A program made the translations under genes and the position numbers. Shown piece by piece: positions 25,281 to 32,915 of a stretch of 64,000 nt of DNA. Positions within the stretch are counted from its first letter, which is position 1. Every line of letters starts with the position of its first letter. A model generated the notes under the pieces. The model worked only from the letters and a program-made list of their open reading frames with translations, did no database searches and had not been told where the DNA came from. The DNA comes from Leptospirales bacterium (GTDB taxonomy: Bacteria; Spirochaetota; Leptospiria; Leptospirales; Leptonemataceae): assembly GCA_019694685.1 (NCBI GenBank), contig JAIBBM010000012.1, positions 1-64,000 of the forward strand. The letters run 5' to 3'.

Positions 25281-25934
25281 ATGGCAGAGAATCTTGACAT
25301 CGTAGTGTTCGGAGGATCTTTTGATCCACCGCATGCAGGTCATGAGCAAATGGCGCGGCTGGCCCTTACGCGCGCGAGTCGTTTGATCTTCATGCCTGCG
25401 CATCGATCCCCGCTCAAACATGCGCAACCCGCGCGTTTTGAACAACGTGTAAGGATGCTTGAAATTGTGTGCGCGCGCCTTGCGAAGAATGGTCTTTCGG
25501 TGTCCGTTACGGATATGGAAGGGAAGAGGCCGCCTCCGAGTTATACCATTGAGAGTCTTCGCGAAATCCAATCGCAGAATCCCAGCCTTCGCATTTCGCT
25601 CCTGGTTGGATCAGACAGTCTGGCCGATTTTGCATCGTGGAAGGATCCGGACGCAATTGCGCGCGAATTTGATTTGATGGTAGCATACAGGATCACGGAC
25701 AAAGAGGCTGAGTCTTCGATCCGGAAAGTGGAATCTGAATTCAAAGCGCGCATCACAGCTCTGCCCGGAGAAATTCCAGGGTGCGCAAGCAGGGATATTC
25801 GCCGCTGGATTCGATCGGAGGCGTCTGGTTTGGTAAAGGAAGGAGGTGAGGAGAGCCTATTAAAGGATTGCATGGCCAGAGACGTTCTCGACTATATCCG
25901 CGCACAGGGTCTTTATTTGAATGTCTCGAATTAG
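25281..25934 (+). CDS. nadD: Nicotinate-nucleotide adenylyltransferase
   Basis: 217 aa. Nucleotidyltransferase motif GGSFDPPHAGH at residues 11-21, a Thr/Ser-rich PSYTIESLREI, and GSDSLADFASWKDP near residue 113 fit NadD. It adenylates nicotinate mononucleotide to deamido-NAD. The order nadD - LCP/LytR_C - rsfS is a recurrent bacterial arrangement. Its end overlaps the next gene's start by 14 nt. Confidence 0.93.
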   Translation: MAENLDIVVFGGSFDPPHAGHEQMARLALTRASRLIFMPAHRSPLKHAQPARFEQRVRMLEIVCARLAKNGLSVSVTDMEGKRPPPSYTIESLREIQSQNPSLRISLLVGSDSLADFASWKDPDAIAREFDLMVAYRITDKEAESSIRKVESEFKARITALPGEIPGCASRDIRRWIRSEASGLVKEGGEESLLKDCMARDVLDYIRAQGLYLNVSN

Positions 25935-27039
25935 CAGAATTTTACTCGTTGCCTCCGCGATCTTTGTGATCGCTGCATCCTTTCTTTTTGTTCGCAGATT
26001 CTTCTCCAACCAGCTGGAAAAGAGAATCCTCGATCGCGATGTAGTGCCCATTCGAGTCATCGTGCGGGATCAGGACAGAATCGAAACCCTGGCGCAGATG
26101 ATCTTGTTTCCGGAACAAAAGTGGGTGTTGTTCTACTTTGTAAATACGGATGCCCGTCAGCCAGAGGGTTCTAAATCCATTGCAGATCAGACTGCGATGT
26201 TCGCAGACAGCTTTGATAAGTACTCAGGTCTTAAATCCATCTACTCTGTAGAACTTTCGAGGGATTCCTTTGCCCGTTTGATTGATCTGGGGGAAGGGCT
26301 TCCCATGTACCTGGAAACCGCACAGATCTTTCCCAATTCTAACTTTCAATATCCAGCAGGGCGAATGCGCTTTTCAGGCCAGCAGGCGGCCGAGTATGCT
26401 CTTTCCAGAAGAATGCAGCAGGGTCAAGAGCAGCTCAGCGGGCTGGAAAGAATGCGAAGGATGGAAACGATCCTTCTCAATGTGGCCTGGAACTCCGTTC
26501 AATTTGCAGACAAGATCCATTCCAAAGATCTCAGACAGTTTGCTCTTGGACTCATCGAATCTGATCTAACAAAGCCTGAACTTGCCAGTCTCTTTAATTT
26601 TCTATCAGACGCAAACATAAGCATTCTGGAAGTTCCTCTGGAGCAGGGTGCAGACAGAGCATTGTACGTGAAAGATAAGCGAGCGCGAAGCGTGTATTCT
26701 GAGTTCTTCGACAATTTGAGATCTGGTAGAATGAAGAAAGATGTCTTCTCCCTGGAAGTGCTCAACGGTACAGAGGTGGGCGGACTTGCGCGCAGAGTGA
26801 AACAATTTCTGCAGGATCGTGGCATTCTGGTGCTGAATGCTGACAACTATCCAATCAAACCCATCCCCAAAAGCGTAATTCTTGTGAGAGCCGGCAAAAC
26901 GGCCCTGGGAAAACATGTAATGGAAATGACGTCGTTGCCAAGAGAAGGTGTTTTCTTTGATAGAAGCACTCAGGACGTAGATTGTACGATTCTACTGGGG
27001 ACTGATTTCGAGATTAAGAAGCTTCAGGTATTTGAATAA
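25921..27039 (+). CDS. LCP-like, LytR_C domain membrane protein
   Basis: 372 aa. One N-terminal membrane helix (about 1-25). The extracytoplasmic part begins with an LCP-like stretch (GEGLPMYLETAQIFP, then MRFSGQQAAEYALSR and LSGLERMRRMETILLNV) and ends in a LytR_C domain (EVLNGTEVGGLARRVKQFLQD). LCP proteins attach glycopolymers to peptidoglycan. The catalytic Arg and Asp pattern of active LCP enzymes is not convincing, so an attachment role is inference. It overlaps nadD by 14 nt and ends just before rsfS. Confidence 0.75.
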   Translation: MSRISRILLVASAIFVIAASFLFVRRFFSNQLEKRILDRDVVPIRVIVRDQDRIETLAQMILFPEQKWVLFYFVNTDARQPEGSKSIADQTAMFADSFDKYSGLKSIYSVELSRDSFARLIDLGEGLPMYLETAQIFPNSNFQYPAGRMRFSGQQAAEYALSRRMQQGQEQLSGLERMRRMETILLNVAWNSVQFADKIHSKDLRQFALGLIESDLTKPELASLFNFLSDANISILEVPLEQGADRALYVKDKRARSVYSEFFDNLRSGRMKKDVFSLEVLNGTEVGGLARRVKQFLQDRGILVLNADNYPIKPIPKSVILVRAGKTALGKHVMEMTSLPREGVFFDRSTQDVDCTILLGTDFEIKKLQVFE

Positions 27040-27041
27040 GA

Positions 27042-27491
27042 ATGGCAAAGAAAGCAGTCAAAGCAAGCGCTCCCAGGAAATCTCCAACAAAGCCTGGCCC
27101 CTCAGAAAAACTTGTAAAAGAAGTCACGGAGCTCCTCCAGGAAAAGAAGGCAAGTCGGATCGTCTGGATGAATCTCACCGCGGTAAATCCGTACTTCGAT
27201 TTTTTTCTGCTGGCGTCCGCTGGATCGAGAGTGCAGCTCAAGTCTCTTGTAAAAGACATAGAGAAGAAGTTTCCGTCTCTGGAACGTCGCAATAGTTCCA
27301 TCAGCGCGGACGATATGGATTCAGGCTGGCTGGTTCTGGATTTTGGGGATGTTGTAGTTCATCTTTTCCTGGAAGAGCAACGTAGATATTACAACCTGGA
27401 AAGACTGTGGGGTGATGCGGTCATCACTGAGATTCAGGACGAGTCGACACGAGAGTCCAGACTCCTGTCAGAGCAATCAGCAGAGTCATAA
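27042..27491 (+). CDS. rsfS: Ribosome silencing factor RsfS
   Basis: 149 aa. The N-terminal 25 residues are basic. The core has RIVWMNLTAVNPYFDFFLLASAGSR (family consensus: D..DYfviatg.S), SAD...GWLVLDFGDVVVHLF and YYNLERLWGDA. It binds ribosomal protein L14 and blocks subunit joining when growth slows. ATG 27042 is 2 nt after the LCP stop. The C-terminal 22 residues overlap, on the opposite strand, the 3' end of the next gene by 68 bp. Confidence 0.92.
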   Translation: MAKKAVKASAPRKSPTKPGPSEKLVKEVTELLQEKKASRIVWMNLTAVNPYFDFFLLASAGSRVQLKSLVKDIEKKFPSLERRNSSISADDMDSGWLVLDFGDVVVHLFLEEQRRYYNLERLWGDAVITEIQDESTRESRLLSEQSAES

Positions 27492-27807
27492 TCGCAGAAC
27501 CAATTGGCAGTCCCAGCGCCAGCGGAAACGCGGCCGCGGGAATGAGAAATATCCATCCAGCAATCTTAAGAAGCTTCATTCCTCTCTCTGTTTTACGCAA
27601 AAAGAAAGCGGCAATCGGAACCAGAGAGAGGGACAATAGAACAAGAGAGAATATCAGGGCCGGGACTATCTGAGTGTTTGCCTGTGTTTGCATTTTTCCG
27701 GTGAGTGCGAGCCCGGCTGCAACGAGCATTGCGAATGCGGGCAAGAGCAGCAAGGTTCCGCAAACCAGGGCGAGAATGAAAGTGATACGAAGAGATTTTT
27801 GCATCAT
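27424..27807 (-). CDS. Hypothetical membrane protein, 127 aa
   Basis: Four hydrophobic segments (about 8-36, 45-69, 78-97, 99-118) with short loops; no family recognised. Likely a small inner-membrane protein. The 3' end overlaps rsfS by 68 bp in antisense. Its start (ATG 27807 or 27804) overlaps the stop of the ICMT-like gene by 4 nt, so the pair should be translationally coupled. Confidence 0.65.
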   Translation of the reverse strand: MMQKSLRITFILALVCGTLLLLPAFAMLVAAGLALTGKMQTQANTQIVPALIFSLVLLSLSLVPIAAFFLRKTERGMKLLKIAGWIFLIPAAAFPLALGLPIGSAIMTLLIALTGVWTLVSTRPESQ

Positions 27808-28541
27808 TCCGCTTCTGCAAGTTGGCCAGTGCGTTTCAGGACTTCAGCAATGATCTGTAACACAACCAGTGCGCCCACAATTCCCCACAAAACCGTCATC
27901 GCCTCGAGCGGAATGCCGTATCTCAAGTGAAACTTTGTAATGTTGTAGAGACATGTACCTGCGAAAATAACGAATGTGCTTCCGTGTTCCTTGCGGATCA
28001 GTCTCTTAAAAGAAAATTCCATTTCCTTCACAGTTTCAGACCACCTGCCCATGTCTCCTGGTAGGAGACGATTGACTTCTTTTGTGTACTTTACGTAATC
28101 CTCTCCGAATTTTTTTCCCAGGAATTCTTCTTCTGCCACAATGATTGCGTAGTAGATGAAGTAGAACAGAGGAAGTGCAAGTGCGTAAAACGCAATGTTG
28201 TTGATGGAAACAAGTGCGCCGGTTACAAGAAGTAGATTACCAAGATACATCGGGTTTCGTGTATGCGCGAAGACGCCTCTTCTCTGGAGAGTTTCCGCGT
28301 AGATCTTCTTGTTCAGACCGCCGCGCTTGATGTACGCATAACCGATCGTTATGCCCCGGACAAACTGGCCTGCCAGGGCAATGATCAGTCCAATGATGGA
28401 GGTGCGAACGTCCCATTGAAAGCCGTCCGGATTCAGGACTGCGATGCCTGCAGTCAGAAATGCTGTCAGAAATACGAGAGAGAACGCGGTGTCTCTCCAG
28501 CGAAAAAAGAAATTACCAAATGCAAGTACGAAGGTTTTCAT
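27804..28541 (-). CDS. Isoprenylcysteine carboxyl methyltransferase-like membrane protein
   Basis: 245 aa with several membrane helices. The diagnostic ICMT/PEMT segment HTRNPMYLGNLLLVTGALV is present, followed by the conserved EEEFLGKKFGEDYVKYTKEV motif. SAM-dependent methyltransferase of membrane-embedded substrates; bacterial substrates are usually unknown. The 4-nt overlap with the small membrane protein downstream suggests a shared function. Confidence 0.85.
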   Translation of the reverse strand: MKTFVLAFGNFFFRWRDTAFSLVFLTAFLTAGIAVLNPDGFQWDVRTSIIGLIIALAGQFVRGITIGYAYIKRGGLNKKIYAETLQRRGVFAHTRNPMYLGNLLLVTGALVSINNIAFYALALPLFYFIYYAIIVAEEEFLGKKFGEDYVKYTKEVNRLLPGDMGRWSETVKEMEFSFKRLIRKEHGSTFVIFAGTCLYNITKFHLRYGIPLEAMTVLWGIVGALVVLQIIAEVLKRTGQLAEAE

Positions 28542-28567
28542 TTTGATTCCGTTTTGAGTATTCTTGT

Positions 28568-29353
28568 CTATTTAATGGCGAGTGTGCCTTCGAAATTCAA
28601 ATAGCGCATGATTGTCATGCAGTCTTTGAAGCCGGCTCTGTGAAGCAAGTCGATGTTCCCGGCGGTTGAGAACGGTTCAAGTACACCTTTGAGGCTGCGG
28701 GCTTTTCCAATGATTTCCTCTGAGGAGTAACCCTGTTCCAATTTGTAGTCATTGTAGAGTCCGGTGAGTATGTCCTGGAAGCGCGCATCCGGGCCTCTCA
28801 CTTTTTCAAACATCAGGAATGCTCCGCCCCACTGCAGTCCTTTCCAGATTCTATTGATTACGTCCTGGCGAAATGCCGGTCTTACGAATTGGACTGTGTA
28901 GTACGCGAAGACAAAGTCAGCGGGCTGCATTTCGAATTCAAGAAGCTCAGCACATTCGAATTGAATGCGCGGATCTTCTTTACATTTGTCGCGAGCGACT
29001 TCGAGCATTCCTTCTACCCTGTCCACTCCGATCAGTCTGATATCTTTTCCAGCGTGCCGCTCTCCGATTTTGCGGAGCAATTCTCCCGTGGAACATCCCA
29101 GATCATAAATTGTGGAGCCATCTTGCACAAAGTAGTCTGAAACCTTGGCGATGATTTCGTGCCCCTCTGCGTACAGAGGCACAGATTTGCTTACATGAGC
29201 ATCAAACGATTTGGGAACATCTCCCCCGAACGTCCAACTTGAGTTTTCAGCCGAGATATTATCGCCAACGGAAGCCACAGGCCAGAATTGCACACATCTG
29301 CTGTACGGAAAAGTGTTTTCACCGGCCCCTGGTCCACATTTCTTGCAAGGCAT
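28568..29353 (-). CDS. Class I SAM-dependent methyltransferase (CmoA-like)
   Basis: About 261 aa. Motif I YDLGCSTGELLRKIGE, then IRLIGVDRVEGMLEVA, and downstream FVFAYYTVQFVRPAFRQDVINRI resemble CmoA, the carboxy-SAM synthase of tRNA wobble modification. The N-terminus WTFGGDVPKSFDAHVSKSVPLY matches the CmoA lead-in. ATG 29353 sits next to the divergent mrp start (CATATG), but the first 35 residues, Cys-rich and unlike the family, may be untranslated; an internal GTG near 29270 is an alternative. No cmoB is nearby. Confidence 0.75.
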   Translation of the reverse strand: MPCKKCGPGAGENTFPYSRCVQFWPVASVGDNISAENSSWTFGGDVPKSFDAHVSKSVPLYAEGHEIIAKVSDYFVQDGSTIYDLGCSTGELLRKIGERHAGKDIRLIGVDRVEGMLEVARDKCKEDPRIQFECAELLEFEMQPADFVFAYYTVQFVRPAFRQDVINRIWKGLQWGGAFLMFEKVRGPDARFQDILTGLYNDYKLEQGYSSEEIIGKARSLKGVLEPFSTAGNIDLLHRAGFKDCMTIMRYLNFEGTLAIK

Positions 29354-30403
29354 ATGAAAAATCAGCTTGAACAGGCAGTCCGGGAAGCCCTCGGAAAAAT
29401 CCAGCATCCAGTTTACAAAGAGAGCCTGCTCGACATTGGCGCATTTGATCGAATTGATGAGGACGATGAGTCATTCAGCGTCCATTTGAAATCACCAGAC
29501 GCAGACAGAAAACAGCAGATCGCCTTTGAGGCGCAGATCCGCGGCTTTCTGACAAAGATCAATCCTGGAAAGAAAGTAAAGATTCGCTTCGCAGTCGATG
29601 AATCGCTTAAACCTCAAGAACAGGGTAATAGAATCAAGGGCGTCAAAAACGTAATCGCCATTGGCTCTGGAAAAGGCGGTGTCGGAAAATCCACAGCGGC
29701 GGCGAACCTCGCGGCGGCATTGAAGCTGAAAGGATTGAAGGTGGGTTTGATCGATTCGGACATTTATGGTCCGTCGATAGGAAAGATGTTCGGTGTGCCG
29801 TCCAAGCTTCCTCTCACAGGAGACGGAAGCAATAAGATCCTTCCTCACGAAGTGCAGGGAATCAAGCTGATGAGTTTCGCATTTATGCTGGCTGCGGACC
29901 AGGCAGTCGTCTGGCGCGGCCCGATGCTTGGAAAAGCAGTAGAGCAGTTCCTCTATGAGGTGATCTGGGGAGACCTCGATGTGCTCTTGATCGATCTTCC
30001 GCCTGGTACTGGAGACGTTCAGCTTTCTCTGGCGCAGCTCATCGACGTAGATGGAGCTGTGATTGTGACAACTCCGCAGAACGTCGCACTACAAGATGCG
30101 GCCCGGGCTGCGTCCATGTTCCAGCAGGTGAAAATCCCGATCCTTGGTATCATTGAAAACATGTCAGAGTTCCAGTGCCCGAATTGTGGGCATATCACGA
30201 ACATTTTCTCAAAGAATGGCGGCTCTGCGATGGCGGCGAAGATGGGAGTGCCCCAGCTCGGATCCATCCCTGTGGAAAAGGAGATTATGGATTCCGGGGA
30301 GGCTGGTCTCCCGATTACTCTCAAAGATCCATCCGGCAAAGTTGCGGAAGCATATAAAAAAATTGCAGACAGGATACTCGTGGAAGTTGAGAAATTCAAA
30401 TAA
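29354..30403 (+). CDS. apbC: Mrp/ApbC Fe-S cluster carrier ATPase
   Basis: 349 aa. An N-terminal MIP18/DUF59-like domain (about 1-85) precedes a P-loop domain with the deviant Walker A GSGKGGVGKSTAA, the DSDIYGPS motif, and the CPNC pair (FQCPNCGH) that ligates the 4Fe-4S cluster at the dimer. It carries and inserts Fe-S clusters, useful for the many Fe-S enzymes nearby. Start at ATG 29354 since similarity begins MKNQLEQAVREAL. The stop overlaps the next start by 1 nt (TAATG). Confidence 0.92.
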   Translation: MKNQLEQAVREALGKIQHPVYKESLLDIGAFDRIDEDDESFSVHLKSPDADRKQQIAFEAQIRGFLTKINPGKKVKIRFAVDESLKPQEQGNRIKGVKNVIAIGSGKGGVGKSTAAANLAAALKLKGLKVGLIDSDIYGPSIGKMFGVPSKLPLTGDGSNKILPHEVQGIKLMSFAFMLAADQAVVWRGPMLGKAVEQFLYEVIWGDLDVLLIDLPPGTGDVQLSLAQLIDVDGAVIVTTPQNVALQDAARAASMFQQVKIPILGIIENMSEFQCPNCGHITNIFSKNGGSAMAAKMGVPQLGSIPVEKEIMDSGEAGLPITLKDPSGKVAEAYKKIADRILVEVEKFK

Positions 30404-30420
30404 TGCGTCAAATCGTGGGT

Positions 30421-31401
30421 ATGCGATTCTTCCTCCTGTTGCTCCTGATCGGCTTCTCATCTCTGGCTGCTGAAACCGTCTACTTGCGAGATGGTCGTGT
30501 TCTCACTGGAAGAATCACCAGTCAGACTCGCACGGATATCACGATTGTGACTCCTCAGGGTCCCATGAATATCCAGAAGGACCAGATTCGTCGCATTCAG
30601 TACGACACAGCTGCGGAAGATAAAGCCCGCGAAGATGCACGCAAGGCGGAAGAGGCGCGCAGATTGCAGGAGCAGCAGCAACGCCAGGCAGAAGAAGCAC
30701 GAAAACTGCAAGAACAGCAGCAGCGTCAGGCGGAAGAGCAGAAAAGACTCGAAGCGGAAAAGAAAGCGCAAGAGCAGAAAGTAGCAGATCAGAAGAAAGC
30801 AGAGGAAGAGAAGAGAAAAGCGGAAGAGGCCAAACGTCAGGCAGAGGGCGAATCCACTGCCAGTGCGCAGGAACGCAAACGCATAGAAGAAAAGCTTCGT
30901 CGCATGCGCGAATTCGATGAACGCGCACGTTTGATGGGGCCAACGTGGTACGGAGCGGTCGCGCGAAATGTGGCCATGCCTGGCTGGGGCGAAATTTATC
31001 AGGGAAGAAAGATTGGATATCTGTATGCAGGTGCCTGGGCCGGACTTGCCACATTTGCTCTGTACGAAAAAGATCGCTATCTTAAGGCAAAATCAGTGTA
31101 CTCTTCTACTACGCGCGGGTTCCTGTATGGGACGCCGTATGTGGCGCGGACTTTCCTCAGCTATTCAGAGACGGACGGCCAGGCTTCTTTCTGGTTCTTC
31201 AAAGGCTACGGGCAGACCAGTGCCGCTCGTGCCAGAATGCAAAAGCATGCCCTGAGATTGCGTTTTGCTCAGGGAGCACTGGTTGCATTATATGGATGGA
31301 CCATCACAGACGCTCTTCTCTTCAAACCTACGCCCAAAACTGCGGTAGGCTTCAGCAGCACCGGAGACGGAATGCGGCTGGCAGTGAGCACCGAGTTTTA
31401 G
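30421..31401 (+). CDS. Membrane protein with signal peptide and coiled coil, DUF5683-like C-terminus
   Basis: 326 aa from ATG 30421 (the in-frame ATG 30403 overlaps the mrp stop). N-terminal signal sequence MRFFLLLLLIGFSSLAAE, then a short beta domain binding-like segment (TVYLRDGRVLTGRI), a Gln/Glu/Lys/Arg-rich coiled coil of about 90 residues with an imperfect repeat (EEARRLQEQQQRQA / EEARKLQEQQQRQA), then a hydrophobic region with PGWGEIYQGRKIGYLYAGAW. The last segment resembles DUF5683/TM2-like modules of spirochaete envelope proteins. Function unknown. Confidence 0.72.
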   Translation: MRFFLLLLLIGFSSLAAETVYLRDGRVLTGRITSQTRTDITIVTPQGPMNIQKDQIRRIQYDTAAEDKAREDARKAEEARRLQEQQQRQAEEARKLQEQQQRQAEEQKRLEAEKKAQEQKVADQKKAEEEKRKAEEAKRQAEGESTASAQERKRIEEKLRRMREFDERARLMGPTWYGAVARNVAMPGWGEIYQGRKIGYLYAGAWAGLATFALYEKDRYLKAKSVYSSTTRGFLYGTPYVARTFLSYSETDGQASFWFFKGYGQTSAARARMQKHALRLRFAQGALVALYGWTITDALLFKPTPKTAVGFSSTGDGMRLAVSTEF

Positions 31402-31411
31402 TCAGGGCAAT

Positions 31412-31437
31412 AAAAAAGCCGCGGTGTTCCGCGGCTT
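31412..31437 (-). terminator. Intrinsic terminator of flgM
   Basis: A 9-bp perfect stem AAGCCGCGG/CCGCGGCTT with a 4-nt loop, followed on the minus strand by a T-rich run (31412-31415 and on). It lies 26 nt after the flgM stop. On the plus strand the A-run comes before the stem, so it terminates mainly the minus strand, though it may also act on the gene ending at 31401. Confidence 0.75.
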
Positions 31438-31462
31438 ACTTCCCCAACACTTTTTGGTTAAC

Positions 31463-31765
31463 TCAAGAACCCTGGGATCCCTGGAATGCCTTTGCCACGC
31501 GGTCTGCGACCTGGCCTAGCATCTCGTCAGAGAGTTTGTCATAGTCGCCACGGGCGAGTTTCTCTTTGACTTCCTTCAGCTTCTCAACTCTGGATTCGTC
31601 CGGGGTTGATGCGAGCCTCTGGACTCTGGCGGCGTCGGATGCACGGAGTGCTTCTTCGGAAATGCTGACATTGTCCGAGGCCCTGGCCGGTGTTTCTGCC
31701 CGGTATGCTGGCTCCGATTTTCTCGGGCCCTGATTTGGGGATATGCCGCCAATTTTATCAATCAT
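31463..31765 (-). CDS. flgM: Flagellar anti-sigma-28 factor FlgM
   Basis: 100 aa. The N-terminal half is Pro/Ser-rich and probably disordered. The second half has the FlgM pattern DNVSISEEALRASDAARVQRL, then SRVEKLKEVKEKLARGDYDKLSDEML, giving the helix that binds FliA. FlgM holds sigma-28 inactive until hook assembly lets it be exported. AGAGAGG lies 8 nt upstream of the start. Promoter and terminator are described separately; flgM is transcribed alone. Confidence 0.85.
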   Translation of the reverse strand: MIDKIGGISPNQGPRKSEPAYRAETPARASDNVSISEEALRASDAARVQRLASTPDESRVEKLKEVKEKLARGDYDKLSDEMLGQVADRVAKAFQGSQGS

Positions 31766-31788
31766 AATATGGACCTCTCTATGCTACC

Positions 31789-31815
31789 TTATCGGTCCTA
31801 TTGCAGATGAACATA
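31789..31815 (-). promoter_or_regulatory. Candidate sigma-28 promoter of flgM
   Basis: On the minus strand TATG, 15 nt, then ACCGATAA, against the sigma-28 consensus TAAA-N15-GCCGATAA. The -10 differs at one of eight positions; the -35 matches only half. Transcription would start near 31780, giving a 15-nt leader that contains AGAGAGG before the flgM ATG. Confidence 0.5.
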
Positions 31816-31990
31816 AGAAAAAAAAGCGTTCCCGGGGGGGAGAGGGGACTTGTGCAGGAAGTACACGGCGATTTCCCCGGAATTCGGCCAATTTTTTTAC
31901 GGATGGGGGGAGGGTGTATACGTGTAGACAAAAGATCCATCCCTCTGCTCTCAGGTAGAGATTTGCCTGTAATATGCGTGGAAAGCGGAT

Positions 31991-32018
31991 CTTCAGTTCA
32001 GTATCAGTTGAACTGCAA
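31991..32018. repeat. Inverted repeat / hairpin CAGTTCA-N8-TGAACTG
   Basis: Arms 31994-32000 and 32009-32015 are perfect; flanking CTT/AAG pairs extend the stem with a one-base bulge. No T-run follows. It overlaps the 3' end of the candidate small peptide. Confidence 0.4.
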
Positions 32019-32094
32019 GATATAAGCTCATGCACGCGATCGGCACGCTCAGCAGAAGCCAGAGTGCCAGTCCTTCTGTATCTGTGATCTGCAT
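31993..32094 (-). CDS. Candidate 33-aa single-span membrane peptide
   Basis: The 33-codon minus-strand frame encodes MQITDTEGLALWLLLSVPIAC then MSLYLAVQLILN: a short polar start and one hydrophobic stretch (about 9-31). Such composition is uncommon by chance at this length. There is no Shine-Dalgarno; TTGGAT-N16-TATTCT just upstream would give a transcript starting close to the ATG, so it might be leaderless. A hairpin (31991-32018) overlaps its last codons. Could be a small membrane regulator; no homologue is known to me. Confidence 0.3.
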   Translation of the reverse strand: MQITDTEGLALWLLLSVPIACMSLYLAVQLILN

Positions 32095-32267
32095 AATCGT
32101 AGAATAAGACAGTACAGAATCCATCCAAGCAGAAAAAGCGAGTTATTCTAAAAATGATTGCCTGGAAATTGGGCATTTTCGCGTAACAGCGGTTTCATTT
32201 TTTTTGGAACTGAAAGTTGTTTTTTTTGAGCTCGCGTCGTATTTTTTACGGCGCCCCGCGATTTTTT

Positions 32268-32741
32268 TTATTGGATCTTCGCCGTGATATCCGTCGGTGC
32301 GGAAGCGACGCTGAACTCGAATCGAAACAGATAGGTATTGGAAAGTAGTACGCCACAGCTCATAGAAGTGGTTGTGCTGCTGCAAGTAGAGAGGGCTGCC
32401 GGAATGCTCGACGCACTGGCAGTGGTGCATCCAGTTCCAGTGGTGGCGGCAGGAAGGACAGGGGCCGGATTCAAACTCGTTGTGGTTGAATTCAGGATTA
32501 GATTCTGTCCACCCTGAGCTCCGCCCACTGCGAAGGCCATTTGCGTTCCCGCAGAAGTTGTTCTGAAAGTAAGTGCAGTGGCAGTCGTGGAAAGAAGCGG
32601 AGAAACAGTGCAGGGATATCTCGCTGAATTCACATATTCAGAAGATAGAAACGCAAGAAGGCTTTCTCTTTCTGGATCCCCTGAATGCCTGCAAGATGCG
32701 AAGGCCAGGCAAACGCAGATGCATAGCATAAGTTTGTTCAT
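32268..32741 (-). CDS. Lipoprotein, Ser/Thr/Ala-rich
   Basis: 157 aa. Type II signal peptide MNKLMLCICVCLAFASC with the lipobox FASC. The mature protein is low-complexity, rich in Ser, Thr and Ala, with several Cys (CTVS, GTGCTTAS, LSTCSS, SMSCGV) that could form disulphides. No family recognised; typical of variable spirochaete lipoproteins. An in-frame start at 32762 is less likely because it precedes the signal peptide without adding to it. Confidence 0.62.
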   Translation of the reverse strand: MNKLMLCICVCLAFASCRHSGDPERESLLAFLSSEYVNSARYPCTVSPLLSTTATALTFRTTSAGTQMAFAVGGAQGGQNLILNSTTTSLNPAPVLPAATTGTGCTTASASSIPAALSTCSSTTTSMSCGVLLSNTYLFRFEFSVASAPTDITAKIQ

Positions 32742-32843
32742 GATGGAAATCATAGGTTTCAATTTCCGTCTGACTTTTCAAGCAGGATTCAAACACATAG
32801 AATTCCCTGTGAGCGCGGTCCCAATTTGAGGCGATCTACGTCA

Positions 32844-32904
32844 GTCCGCGGTGTGTGCGCGTCCGTCAGGCGACCAGGAGGGGAGGACGGGCACACACTC
32901 GGAC
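32844..32904. promoter_or_regulatory. Long imperfect hairpin 12 nt beyond the acs stop
   Basis: Nested arms GTCCG/CGGAC (32844-32848, 32900-32904), GTGTGTGC/GCACACAC (32851-32858, 32891-32898) and CGTCC/GGACG (32860-32864, 32885-32889). There is no T-run, so it is not a standard intrinsic terminator. It lies between acs (stop 32916, minus) and the lipoprotein start (32741). It may be an mRNA 3'-end structure, a Rho-dependent site or an RNA regulator. Confidence 0.5.
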
Positions 32905-32915
32905 CGTGAGTCGCC

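Larger units (their letters stand above)
31816..32267. other. Non-coding stretch of about 450 bp upstream of flgM
   Basis: Apart from the small-peptide candidate and its hairpin, nothing recognisable was seen. It has homopolymer runs (G7-8 near 31838, several T7-8 runs after 32200) and no long open frame with a start. The T-rich 32198-32270 part lies just after the lipoprotein gene that ends at 32268 and could include a weak terminator for it. Confidence 0.4.
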
